64,000 bases of DNA, from positions 62,001 to 126,000 of the forward strand of contig NZ_JAHRIB010000174.1 of the NCBI RefSeq assembly GCF_019090165.1. The letters run 5' to 3'. The position numbers and the translations under genes are program-made. This DNA is from Streptomyces sp. BV286. GTDB taxonomy: Bacteria; Actinomycetota; Actinomycetes; Streptomycetales; Streptomycetaceae. The notes under the pieces were generated by a model, which saw only the letters and a program-made list of their open reading frames with translations, did no database searches and had not been told where the DNA came from. The stretch's first letter is position 1; every line of letters begins with the position of its first letter. Positions 40,974-50,000 of the stretch are shown here, piece by piece.

Positions 40974-41618
40974 CTACTTTCGCCAGAACAGGTGGTGCGT
41001 GACGCCGCTCGGGCTGGGAACCACATCCAGGTGGAACCGGTCGAGAAGCTCATCGGGGGAGTCCCAGAGTCGTACTCCGGACCCGAGCTTCACCGGCGAG
41101 ACCGCCACGTGCATGGTGTCGACGAGGTCGGCGTCGAGGAACTGCCGGATGGTGGTTGCCCCACCGCCGAGTCGGACGTCCTTGCCCTGCGCCGCTTCCC
41201 GGGCCTGTTCAAAGACCGATGCAGGGTCGCCGTCGACGAAGTGGAACGTGGTGTCGGAAAGCGTGAACGAAGGACGCTTGTGGTGGGTCATGACGAACAC
41301 CGGAGTGCGAAAGGGGGGCTCGTCACCCCACCAGCCCTGCCACTCATGGTCGTGCCAGGGGCCGCGCTGGGGCCCGAACTTGTTGCGGCCCATGATCTCG
41401 GCGCCGATGTTGCGGGGATAGTCCCGCGTGAGGTAGTCGTCCAGACCCCGGCTTCCTCCGGGGTCGGTGCGCATGGGCCAGCTCGCCGTGGCGCCGGCCC
41501 AGGCGAACAGTCGCTCGGGCTCGACATGGCCGAACGGCCTCTCGAGGGTCTGGTCCTCACCGGCACCGATTCCGTCACTCGAGACGTTGAAGTTCTGGAC
41601 TTTCAGTAGCTGAGCCAC
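40974..41618 (-). CDS. Dihydrofolate reductase-like (RibD C-terminal fold) protein
   Basis: A 214-residue protein from the GTG at 41618, preceded by AGGAGGAG. Features: LLKVQNFNVSSDGIGAGEDQ, GAEIMGRNKFG, TPVFVMTHHKRPSFTLSDTT, DVRLGGGATTIRQFLDADLV and PVKLGSGVRLWDSPDELLDR. It belongs to the same NADPH-binding family as the product of 6724-7389 but is clearly diverged. Substrate unknown. No linked regulator; the upstream region contains degenerate coding fragments. Confidence 0.87.
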   Translation of the reverse strand: MAQLLKVQNFNVSSDGIGAGEDQTLERPFGHVEPERLFAWAGATASWPMRTDPGGSRGLDDYLTRDYPRNIGAEIMGRNKFGPQRGPWHDHEWQGWWGDEPPFRTPVFVMTHHKRPSFTLSDTTFHFVDGDPASVFEQAREAAQGKDVRLGGGATTIRQFLDADLVDTMHVAVSPVKLGSGVRLWDSPDELLDRFHLDVVPSPSGVTHHLFWRK

Positions 41619-41888
41619 GTGCTCCTCCTGTGTTGTCGACAACGGTGGTGAGACTTGCCGGGCCGGGAAAACTCATCGCTGCGTCCGTCGCCAACAGTAA
41701 ATCGAGCTACGTAGTTTCGCGGACCCTGAGGTTCGCGTGGTCTGCGCAATCGCCTGGGGTGAGCGGGTGAATGTGGTGAGGCAACGGCCCAGGAGGAGCC
41801 TGCGTGGTTGAGCCGGTCGTCCTTCACTCACCTCAAGGTGAGGGCGGACTTTGCAGCCTCCGAGGCCCGCGGCGACGCTGGGCCGGAT

Positions 41889-42125
41889 CTCCGAGCGGGT
41901 CGGGCCGGCCGCTGCCGATCAGAACATGGTGTTGTCGTTCTCGGAGGTGGGCGGGATGAGCTGGAGGACGTCACCCCGCAGGCCGCCGAAGTCGCCTCGG
42001 CATCTTCGCCGTCGGCTGGGTCGAGGAATCCGGCATGACCGTCACCCACGTCATGAACCTCAGCCCTCTCACCGTCCACGCGACGTGGACGTACGAGAGC
42101 GGGGGCCGCCGCGTCGAAGGCGGCC
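41889..42125 (+). pseudogene. Degenerate MoaF-like coding fragment
   Basis: One frame reads NMVLSFSEVGGMSW and a shifted one GIFAVGWVEESGMTVTHVMN, then PLTVHATWTYESGG. This order recalls the MoaF-type lipocalin-like proteins (V-x-W...T-x-V-H). Neither frame is long enough to be a gene, so it looks like a frameshifted remnant. Tentative. Confidence 0.3.
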
Positions 42126-42132
42126 TTCACGA

Positions 42133-42158
42133 ACTTCACGGCGGTCAGGTTGCTGTAG
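42133..42158. repeat. 26-bp match to a membrane-protein gene at 55.9 kb
   Basis: These 26 bases are identical to 55976-56001. On the minus strand both encode YSNLTAVK. Here the surrounding frame is not coding; at 55.9 kb it lies inside an intact membrane-protein gene. A remnant of a paralogue is likely. Confidence 0.7.
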
Positions 42159-42182
42159 GTGCTGCTGCACCGGGGGAGTGCG

Positions 42183-42767
42183 TCAAGCAGGACGTTCGAC
42201 CGTGGCCGGCCAGCGCCCCTGTTGGGACAGGTGGAGCACGAGGGCCGCGATGTTCCAGGCGTCGTCCTCGCCTCGGTGGTGACGGCCTTCAAGCGGCCGC
42301 CCGGCGATCTCCAGGGCCCGTGCCATGCCGGGGCGCTTACGCAGACCATGTGCCTCGGTGAAGACCATCTTGGCGTTGGTGTGGTGGCGGCCGAATGGGT
42401 AGGGCGTCCGCGTCGCCTGGCACTGCCGGGTGAACTGGTGGCGGTCGTAGTCGCCCCAGCTGGCCCACGGTCGGGTGCCTGCACGGTGCTCGGCCGCCAG
42501 GAGTTGGCACGCTTCGGTGAAACTGACTCCCTGGTCGACTTCGTGTTGGGTGAGGCCGGTCAGCTCCGTGCAGAACTCGCTGACCGTGGACCGGACGGGG
42601 CGCACCAGAATCCGGTGCCGGGCGAGGCGCTCACCGGCATTTAGGTCGACGACGGTCAGTCCGACCTCAATGATCTCGCTGACCGCTCCAGGCGGCTGGG
42701 AACCCGCCCAACAGGTCGCTTCAACGTCCACGACGTTGACGAGGTTCTCGGTCCAGGCGCTTTCCAT
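42183..42767 (-). CDS. DEDDh-type 3'-5' exonuclease
   Basis: A 194-residue exonuclease-fold protein. ExoI is VNVVDVEATCW (D-x-E), ExoII lies around RPWASWGDYDRHQFTRQCQA and ExoIII is HHRGEDDAWNIAALVLHL (H-x-x-x-x-D, hence DEDDh). Similar proteins are annotated as 3'-5' exonuclease or ERI-1/KapD-like. It would trim DNA or RNA ends in the cytoplasm. The ATG at 42767 is chosen; the upstream extension to 42893 is not conserved. Confidence 0.87.
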   Translation of the reverse strand: MESAWTENLVNVVDVEATCWAGSQPPGAVSEIIEVGLTVVDLNAGERLARHRILVRPVRSTVSEFCTELTGLTQHEVDQGVSFTEACQLLAAEHRAGTRPWASWGDYDRHQFTRQCQATRTPYPFGRHHTNAKMVFTEAHGLRKRPGMARALEIAGRPLEGRHHRGEDDAWNIAALVLHLSQQGRWPATVERPA

Positions 42768-43184
42768 GGCAGGAAGCGTAGGAAAGCACAGCGGCTGGAG
42801 CACCTGGTTTTCGAGGCTGCCCCGACGCTGGCTCGCGTTACACGGATACTGTCTTTGACGGGGAAGCCGCAACTTTTCGCGGCGTGGAGCCACTTCTGAG
42901 CTCTGCGGTGGAGCCCAAAGAAGTGCCCGACATATACCTCAGGGTCGGCCGTACGCCGCGCGTATTGCCCGGCCTCTGAGCGATTGTCCCCTGACGTCCG
43001 GATGGCTCGCCGACGCCCGGCGCGATGCTCAAGCGAAGACGACCTTCTGAAGGCGAACACGGAGTCCCACGTTTCCAGACCCCACGGAACGGCTGCAATG
43101 AAACGTTGCGTTGGGCCTGTGTCTGTAGTGGTGCAGGGCCCGAGGCGGATATTCGGTGTTCTGTCGGCTCCATGAGGACGCAAG
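42768..43184. other. Intergenic region without recognisable gene
   Basis: A 417-base gap between the divergent exonuclease and acetyltransferase genes. Open frames here lack family motifs and third-position bias. It presumably contains both promoters. Confidence 0.5.
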
Positions 43185-43766
43185 ATGGTGCGCATGACTT
43201 TGGCCACTCCCGTACTGCACACAGCTCGCCTGCGACTGCGCCCCTTCACCGACGCCGACGCGGACCTCCTCTTCGCGCTGCACAGCAGCACCCACGCGAT
43301 GCGCTACTGGGACTCCGCGCCATGGACCGAACGGGCTCGCGCTGAGCGCTTCATCGCGACGTGCGGGAAGATGGCGGACGAAGGCACGGGGGCACGAGTA
43401 GCCATCGACCGTGTTTCTGACGGAGCCTTCGTCGGTTGGTGCGGGCTGTCCGCATGGAACCCGGACTACCGCAGCGCGTCATTGGGGTACATCCTGGACG
43501 ACGGGATGTGGGGTCAGGGCTACGCGACGGAAGCCGCGCATGCCCTGCTGCAGTGGGCATTCGACACGCTGGAACTGAATCGAGTTCAGGCCGAGGCCGA
43601 TACGCGCAACGTCGCATCTGCCCGGGTCCTGGAGAAGCTCGGATTCGTGCGTGAAGGTACGTTGCGTGAAGACTGCGTTGTGAACGGTGAGATATCCGAC
43701 TCGTGGGTGTTCGGGTTGCTCCGGCGAGAGTGGCGGCCGTCGACCGTGCCGACCGCAGCCCGCTAG
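43185..43766 (+). CDS. RimJ/RimL-type GNAT acetyltransferase
   Basis: A 193-residue GNAT protein: LHTARLRLRPFTDADADLLF, SLGYILDDGMWGQGYATEAA (acetyl-CoA loop G-x-G-Y/A), ALLQWAFDTLELNRVQAEAD, NVASARVLEKLGFVREG. This is the ribosomal-protein/aminoglycoside-type acetyltransferase subfamily; the acceptor substrate is unknown. The ATG at 43185 has GAGG seven bases upstream; a second ATG is at 43194. It ends just before an IS-like terminal repeat. Confidence 0.9.
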   Translation: MVRMTLATPVLHTARLRLRPFTDADADLLFALHSSTHAMRYWDSAPWTERARAERFIATCGKMADEGTGARVAIDRVSDGAFVGWCGLSAWNPDYRSASLGYILDDGMWGQGYATEAAHALLQWAFDTLELNRVQAEADTRNVASARVLEKLGFVREGTLREDCVVNGEISDSWVFGLLRREWRPSTVPTAAR

Positions 43767-43775
43767 GGTGCGTTT

Positions 43776-43786
43776 CGAAAGTGGAT
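43776..43786 (+). repeat. Inverted-repeat half resembling an IS5 end (left)
   Basis: CGAAAGTGGAT here occurs inverted at 45263-45273. Together they bracket a 1.5-kb segment holding the DinB gene and the decayed IS5 transposase. GGGTGCGTTTCGAAAGTGGAT-like ends are typical of this IS group, as I recall. Confidence 0.45.
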
Positions 43787-43803
43787 AAAGCTAGTGTGCC
43801 CCG

Positions 43804-44310
43804 ATGACAGAGACGCAACGACGCCGCGACGTAGGCCCACCTGGCAGCGACTCCGACGAGAAGTCGACATTGCTCACGTTCTTGAACTACGTCCGTGAAG
43901 CAGTGGTTGCGAAGGCGCAGGGCCTTGATGACAGGCAGGGCCGAACGCCCGGGGTGCCCTCTGGCACCAGTGTTTTCGGCCTGGTCAAGCACCTGACGGC
44001 GGCGGAGCTTTACTGGTTCGCCTGGGCCTTCGAGGGTGCCGATGTCGAGCATCCGGATTTCAGTATGGATCTCGCCGAGGGCGAGACCGTGGACAGTCTT
44101 CTCGCTGCCTACCTCGGTGCCATTGAACGGTCCAACGAGATCATCAAGCGTTGTGACAACTTGAACCATCCGTGTGCTCGGGCGGCAGGCCAAGCGGGTG
44201 CTGTGCGACCGATGCGGTGGGTCCTGGTGCACATGATCGAAGAGACGGCTCGTCATGCAGGCCACGCCGACATACTTCGTGAGCAGGCTGACGGTTCCAT
44301 CGGTAGGTAG
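43804..44310 (+). CDS. DinB-fold (DUF664, mycothiol-transferase-like) protein
   Basis: A 168-residue four-helix DinB-like protein: LLTFLNYVREAVVAKAQGLD, GTSVFGLVKHLTAAELYWFA, MRWVLVHMIEETARHAGHAD. Three metal-ligand His (VKHL, VHMIEE, HAGH) match the DinB/DUF664 superfamily, which includes mycothiol- and bacillithiol-dependent transferases. It may detoxify thiol-reactive compounds, but this is inferred. It lies inside a pair of IS5-like inverted repeats together with a dead transposase. Confidence 0.87.
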   Translation: MTETQRRRDVGPPGSDSDEKSTLLTFLNYVREAVVAKAQGLDDRQGRTPGVPSGTSVFGLVKHLTAAELYWFAWAFEGADVEHPDFSMDLAEGETVDSLLAAYLGAIERSNEIIKRCDNLNHPCARAAGQAGAVRPMRWVLVHMIEETARHAGHADILREQADGSIGR

Positions 44311-44362
44311 CGCACTACTGCGCTCGATCCCAGGTGCTCCACGAACGGCAGGCGCATGCGGA

Positions 44363-45238
44363 CTACAGCCACTCGTTGATGGCCGCGATGAGGACAGTTG
44401 CCTCATAGCGGACCGCGAGTTTGTCGTATCTCGTCGCCACGGCACGGTGCCTCTTGAGGCGGTTGATGCCGCACTCGACCGCGTTCCGCGCTTTATAGTC
44501 CTCCCGGTCGAACTTCGGCGGTCGGCCACCGGAGGACCCCCGCTTCTTGCGGTTGCGGACTTGATCAACCTTGTCCGGGATGGTGCAGCGAATGCCGCGG
44601 CGCCGCAGGTAGGCCCGGTTCTTGCGGCAGGCGTAGGCTTTGTCGGCCCGCACTTGCCGTGGCCGGGTGCGGGGCCTGTCGGCCCCGAGCTGGGTCACCC
44701 GAACGCGGCCCAGGACGACCTCGAACTGTGGGGAGTCACCGCGCTGTCCAGCGGTGATCACGATCGACATGGGCTTCTGACCCTGCTCGACGGCCAAGTG
44801 CAGCTTGGTGGTGAACCCGCCGCGCGAGCGTCCCAGTCCGTGATCACGGAGCTCGGTGACTACACAGCCCGGCGGTTCCTTCTACAGGTCACCCCGCTTC
44901 AGAGCCCCGGCTGCATGCTGATGGGCACGGCACACCGTGGAGTCGACGCTCAGCTCCCACGTGATCGCACTCTTCGCATCAGCCAGGGACTGGAGCTGGG
45001 TAAGGACCCGGTGCCAGGTGCCGGCCCGCTGCCATTGGCGGAACAGGTCGTAGATCCGGCCCCACGGCCCGTACTCAACGGGGACGTCCCGCCACGGAAC
45101 CCCTGCCCGGACCCGGAACCGTATGCCGTCGACCACCTGCCGCCGGGGCCAGACGGGCGGTCATCCCGCCTTCGTCCCCCTCGGCAACAACGGCTCCAGC
45201 ACCGACCACTGTTCATCCGTGAGATATCCCCGCGCCAT
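44363..45238 (-). pseudogene. IS5-family transposase with two in-frame nonsense codons
   Basis: A single continuous frame from the ATG at 45238 (MARGYLTDEQWSVLEPLLPR) to the stop at 44363 encodes a near-complete IS5-family transposase. It includes VDGIRFRVRAGVPWRDVP, SVDSTVCRAHQHAAGALKRG, RSRGGFTTKLHLAVEQGQ, RADKAYACRKNRAYLRRRGI and RNAVECGINRLKRHRAVATR. It is interrupted by TGA at 45163-45161 (expected CGA) and TAG at 44884-44882 (expected CAG). Both are consistent with C-to-T changes on the coding strand. It should be inactive unless read through. Confidence 0.88.
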
Positions 45239-45262
45239 GAACCACAATCATCCATCGCCAAG

Positions 45263-45273
45263 ATCCACTTTCG
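45263..45273 (-). repeat. Inverted-repeat half resembling an IS5 end (right)
   Basis: ATCCACTTTCG, the reverse complement of CGAAAGTGGAT at 43776-43786. It lies 25 bases upstream of the transposase start, a normal position for an IS5 terminal repeat. Confidence 0.55.
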
Positions 45274-45424
45274 ATACACGGCCTAGGACGACGTCTTGCT
45301 TGGTGGTGCCCGTAGGCTTCTCCGATCGGCACTGGACTTGAACTCTTCGGCTGTATCTGCGGGCTGGACGTCGGCGAGTTGCGCTTCGACGATGCCGGCT
45401 TGGCTATGTGGTGGGCACAAGCGC

Positions 45425-46699
45425 TCATCCCGGCGGCTGCACGTGTCGAGCCATCCTGCGGCCCAAAGCCTGGCCAGGCACTTCAATGTAGCGGTACGTC
45501 AGCACGCACAGAGGCAATAGCACGGTGAAGAACGCCGCTTCGAGTGCGAGACTGTCCTGCCGCCGTCGGCCGATTGTGCTGTCGACAACTGCCAGCAGTA
45601 CCGGGTGCACCAGATAGACCGAGTAGCTGATCGTCCCCAAGCCGGTCAGCACCCGCGGCATGCGCCGGTGGCGCGTCGCCAGTCCGGCGCCGAAGGTGAG
45701 CAAAGCCAGCAGGAATGCGACGATCCAGCCGCGCCGTGTGAAGTGGTCCCCGTCGCCGTACCAGTACGCACTCCCCACGGCGCAGGCGACCACCATGACG
45801 GCGGTGCCAGCCGCATGGCGCCAGGCGTTCTGACCGTTCTCGGCACGGTAGACGACGGTGCCGAGGAACATCATGGCGAGGATCACCAGGCCCTCCCACG
45901 CCGGGACCGTGCCGTTGAACGCGATCAGGGCGAGCGCCAGCACACCACCCAGCGCACCTCCGAACACCCGGAGTACGGGTGACCTGGCGCTCGCACAGCA
46001 GATGGCGGACGCCATGATGATCGAGGCAAACACGATCAGCAGGCTGGTGCCGACCAGGCCGGACAGGGCAGAGGACGGCAGCACCACCCCGGCCGTCACG
46101 CTCACAGCTGCGAGCACGGCCAAGATGACGGCGACCGCCGCAGACTGCTGGTGAAGACGGACCGAGAAGAGAGCGACGACGAGCAGGTAGAAGGACATCT
46201 CGTACGAAAGCGTCCACAGGATGAGTAGGAGGTTGGGTGTCCCCAGTAACTCCTGGAGCATGGTGGCGTGTGCGAGAGCCACAGCGGCCGCGCTCTGCTG
46301 ACCGAAGTCACGCACCTCCGCAATTCCCAAGAGGCTGACGGCAAGGAGCACCGCGACGACAGCCGCCCACAGCGGGTACACACGGAAGATCCGTCCGATC
46401 CAGAACGTTCGGACGCAGCCCCGGCGCTCCAGCGACGCGGGGATGATGTAGCCGCTCACCAGAAAGAACACCATGATGCCGTAGCGGCTGGTGTTGAACT
46501 GCGGCATCAACTCCCTCCGGAAGTCCGCCATGAACGTGTGCGAGGAGTGGTCGAACACCACGACGAGTGCGGCGATGCCGCGCAAGGCGTCCAGCCAGCC
46601 CAACCGCGACGAACCGGCCACCGTGAGGACCTTCAGTAGTCGCGATCTGGCCGAGAGTGAATGTTCCGGTGAAGCAGGCCGGAGAGGTGGGGATTGCAT
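45425..46699 (-). CDS. Acyltransferase-3 family membrane protein
   Basis: A 424-residue polytopic membrane protein with about ten hydrophobic segments. Acyltransferase-3 hallmarks are RLGWLDALRGIAALVVVFDH (R...G.A...V...H), FFLVSGYIIPASLERRGCVR with R..FWIGRIFRVYPLW, and the C-terminal YSVYLVHPVLLAVVD. Such proteins transfer acyl groups to sugars, antibiotics or envelope polymers at the membrane. The ATG at 46699 is chosen; the extension to 46906 is low-complexity. It stands alone upstream of the STAND ATPase gene. Confidence 0.88.
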   Translation of the reverse strand: MQSPPLRPASPEHSLSARSRLLKVLTVAGSSRLGWLDALRGIAALVVVFDHSSHTFMADFRRELMPQFNTSRYGIMVFFLVSGYIIPASLERRGCVRTFWIGRIFRVYPLWAAVVAVLLAVSLLGIAEVRDFGQQSAAAVALAHATMLQELLGTPNLLLILWTLSYEMSFYLLVVALFSVRLHQQSAAVAVILAVLAAVSVTAGVVLPSSALSGLVGTSLLIVFASIIMASAICCASARSPVLRVFGGALGGVLALALIAFNGTVPAWEGLVILAMMFLGTVVYRAENGQNAWRHAAGTAVMVVACAVGSAYWYGDGDHFTRRGWIVAFLLALLTFGAGLATRHRRMPRVLTGLGTISYSVYLVHPVLLAVVDSTIGRRRQDSLALEAAFFTVLLPLCVLTYRYIEVPGQALGRRMARHVQPPG

Positions 46700-47026
46700 G
46701 CGCAGACAGAGTCCTCTTTGGTGGGGTGATGGTTGGGCGTGTCGTGGGGTGGGTGCTGACGCGATCCGCATCGGGTGGGGGAGATCGCCAAGCCTTCGAT
46801 CCTGCTCGCGCGCTTGCAGGCTCTGCTGGCGGCCGGTGACCAGTAGGGATTTGCGCTGAGCGGTCCACTGCACCGCTCGCATCACCGAGTTCAGCGGCTG
46901 GAGCATTGATCGGCAGTACCGTTCTGGCGGCCGAACAATGGAACGGGGCGCGCGAGCCGTCGGGCGTCGCAGGATGCATGGGTTGGCTGCCCGCGCTGAC
47001 GCAGGGGCAGTTGGAGGGGTGAGGGT
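46700..47026. other. Divergent promoter region
   Basis: A 327-base intergenic stretch between the acyltransferase (-) and the STAND/WD40 (+) genes. No coding sequence or convincing operator was recognised. GAGGGGTGAGGG just before 47027 may provide the ribosome site for the GTG start. Confidence 0.45.
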
Positions 47027-50000
47027 GTGGCGGGGCGTCGTGAGGTGCCGGTGGATCCGGCAGCAGGTCCGGTGCAGCGGTTCGCGTTCGAGTTACGCAA
47101 GCTGAGGGCGGAGGCGGACGGGATCACCTACCGGGCGCTGGCCCAGCGGGCGGGCTACTCGGTGACCACGCTGTCGCAGGCGGCTGCGGGCGAGCAGTTG
47201 CCGACGCTGCCGGTGGCCCTGGCCTATGTGGGGGCGTGCGGGGGAGACCTGGTGGAATGGGAGGCTCGGTGGAAGGACACGGTGGAGGAGTCCGCCGGTG
47301 ACGGCTGCCGGGACGACGACGGATCACCCGCCCCCTATCGGGGCCTGGCACGGTTCGAGACCGGGGACAGCGCCTTGTTCTTCGGCCGGGAACAACTCGC
47401 AGCCGACCTGGTCGACCTGCTGCGCCGTCGCCGGTTCGCGGCGGTCTTCGGCCCTTCCGGCAGCGGCAAGTCCTCCCTGCTGCGGGCCGGCCTGATACCC
47501 GCCCTCCGGCAGACTCAGGAGCCGGACCTGCGTCCGTCCGCGATCCGGATCCTCACCCCGGGCGAACGTCCGGCCCGAACCCACGCATCCCTCTTCGCCC
47601 CCGCAACTCCCGGCGACGGCAGCGCAGGAGCAGACACCTTCGTGATCGTCGACCAGTTCGAGGAGGTCTTCAGCCTCTGTCACGATGCCGCCGAGCGTGC
47701 TCGCTTCATCGATCTGCTCCTGGCCTCCCGGAAGCCCGAGAGCGGCCTGCGGGTGCTGTTGGCGGTGCGCGGCGACTTCTACGGCCGCTGCGCTGAGCAC
47801 CGCGACCTGGCCGACGCGTTACGCGATGCCAACCTCCTGGCCGGTGCGATGAGCCCTGCGGAACTGCGCGACGCCGTCGTCAAACCGGCCACGGACGCCG
47901 GACTGCACGTGGAACGTGCCCTCACCGCCCGGCTGGTCAAGGAGGTCGCCGACGCGCCGGGCGGGCTGCCGCTGCTGTCCCACGCGTTGTTGGAGACCTG
48001 GCGCCGCCGCCGCGGCAAGACACTGACCATGGCGGGGTACGAGGCAGCCGGATGCTTGGACGGCGCTGTCGCCAGGACCGCCGAGACGGTCTACGGCCAA
48101 TTCACCGAAGGCCAGGCGGCTGCCGCCCGCCGGGTGTTGCTGCGTCTGGTCGCTCCCGGGGACGGCACCCCTGACACCCGCCGTCCCGTCGAACGCGCGG
48201 CGCTGCCCGGCATCGGCCGAAAGGACACGGCCCACGTGGTGGAGGCACTCGCCGGTGCGCGGCTGCTCACCCTGGACGGCGACACGGTCGAGATGGCCCA
48301 CGAGGCCCTGATCACGGGCTGGCCGCGGTTGAGCGGGTGGATCGAGGAGGACCGTGATCGCCTGCGTGTGCACCGGAACCTGACCGAAGCGGCTCACGCC
48401 TGGACGGAACTGGGGCGCGAACGGGGCGCTTTGTACCGGGGTAGCCGACTCGCCGCCGCCCAGGAACACTTCGGCGGCGCATCGCGCGCAGACCTCAACG
48501 ACCTTGAGCGCGCCTTCCTCGACGCCAGCCGCAACCACGAGCAGAAGGGCCGTCGTCGGTACCGGTTGGTGCTGACTGCGGTCACCGCCGTCCTGTGTCT
48601 CGCCCTCGTCGCTGCCGGCCTCGCCGTGGGGCAGTGGCAGAGCGCGGTCGCCGCCCAACACCTCGCCCAGTCCCGGCAACTGGCCGCCCAGTCCGGCGCA
48701 CTGCTGGACTCCGATCCCGACCTCGCCTCACTGCTCGCTGTCCACGCCTACCGGACCAGCCCGACCCGCGAAGCCACCGCCGCCCTGTATGCGGCTGCGG
48801 CCCTACCATTGCGAAAGCGCCTCATCGGCGGCAGCGAACCCGTGGATTCCATCGCCCTCAGCCCGGATGGACGCACCGTTGCCGCCAACAGCCGAGACGG
48901 CAAGGTTCGGATCTGGAGTCTGCCCGGGGGGCAGCTCCGACACACACTCGCCGGCTACGACAGCGGCGAAGTCGCGGCGTTCAGCCCCGACGGACGCACT
49001 CTCGCTGTCGCTGCCGTCCGTGGCTCCGACGGGCTGATAGGTCTACTCGATCCAGTCACCGGCAGGAAACTCAGAACCATCACCGTCTCCGACGGTTCAG
49101 TACGAGGGATGGCCTTCAGCCCTGACGGTCGCACCGTCGCCGCCTCGTCCCCGGCAGCTGTACGGGTGTGGGATGTCGCCACCGGCCGCCAGCGGCGTAG
49201 TTTCGCCAGCCAGTTCGATGCGCAGGCGGTCGCCTTCGGCCCTGACGGACGTACCGTCGCCGCCGTAGACAACGGGCGGGTGCGGGTGTGGGACGTGGCC
49301 ACCGGCCGCACCCGAAATGCGCACGACAGCCAAAGCGAGGGGGTGGTTTTCAGCCCTGACGGCCGGACATACGCGGCTGTCCGCACCGACGGTTCGGTGC
49401 AACTGCGGGAGACGGCCACTGGCATTGTCCGGCGCACTATCAGGGATGGTCGCGTCGAGTGGAACAAGGTGACCTTCGCCCCGGACGGGCGGACCCTCGC
49501 CATTCCGGGGCGTGGGGACACGGTACGACTGTGGAACACCGCCTCCGGCACGGCACAAGCCACCGTGACCGCCGGGCGCCACGGACGCGGGGCCTTGAAA
49601 GTGGCTCTCAGCGCGGACGGCCGCACCCTGGTCACCGGCAACTCGGACCCCACCGTCCGTGTTCACCGCCTTGCCGCTGACCTTCCGCTGACCATGCTGC
49701 GAGGCCGTGCCGGCACGTCCGTTGACGACATGGCATTCAGTCCGGACGGACGCGCGGTTGCCACGGTTCACCAAGGCCCGCCCGGCCGTGGGTCGGTGCG
49801 GCTTTGGAATGTCAGGACCGGTGACCATGAAGCCACACTGGCGCTCGACACCGACGTGGCATTCAGGGGAAAGCAGCTGCCATTCCCGGTTCGGCGCCTC
49901 GGGGCTGTGGGGTTCAGCCCGACAGGGCGCGCCTTGGCCGTCAGGGCCACAAAGAACGGTGTGGTGGTCGAGGTCCGGGATGTCGCCACGGGCCGTCTTC

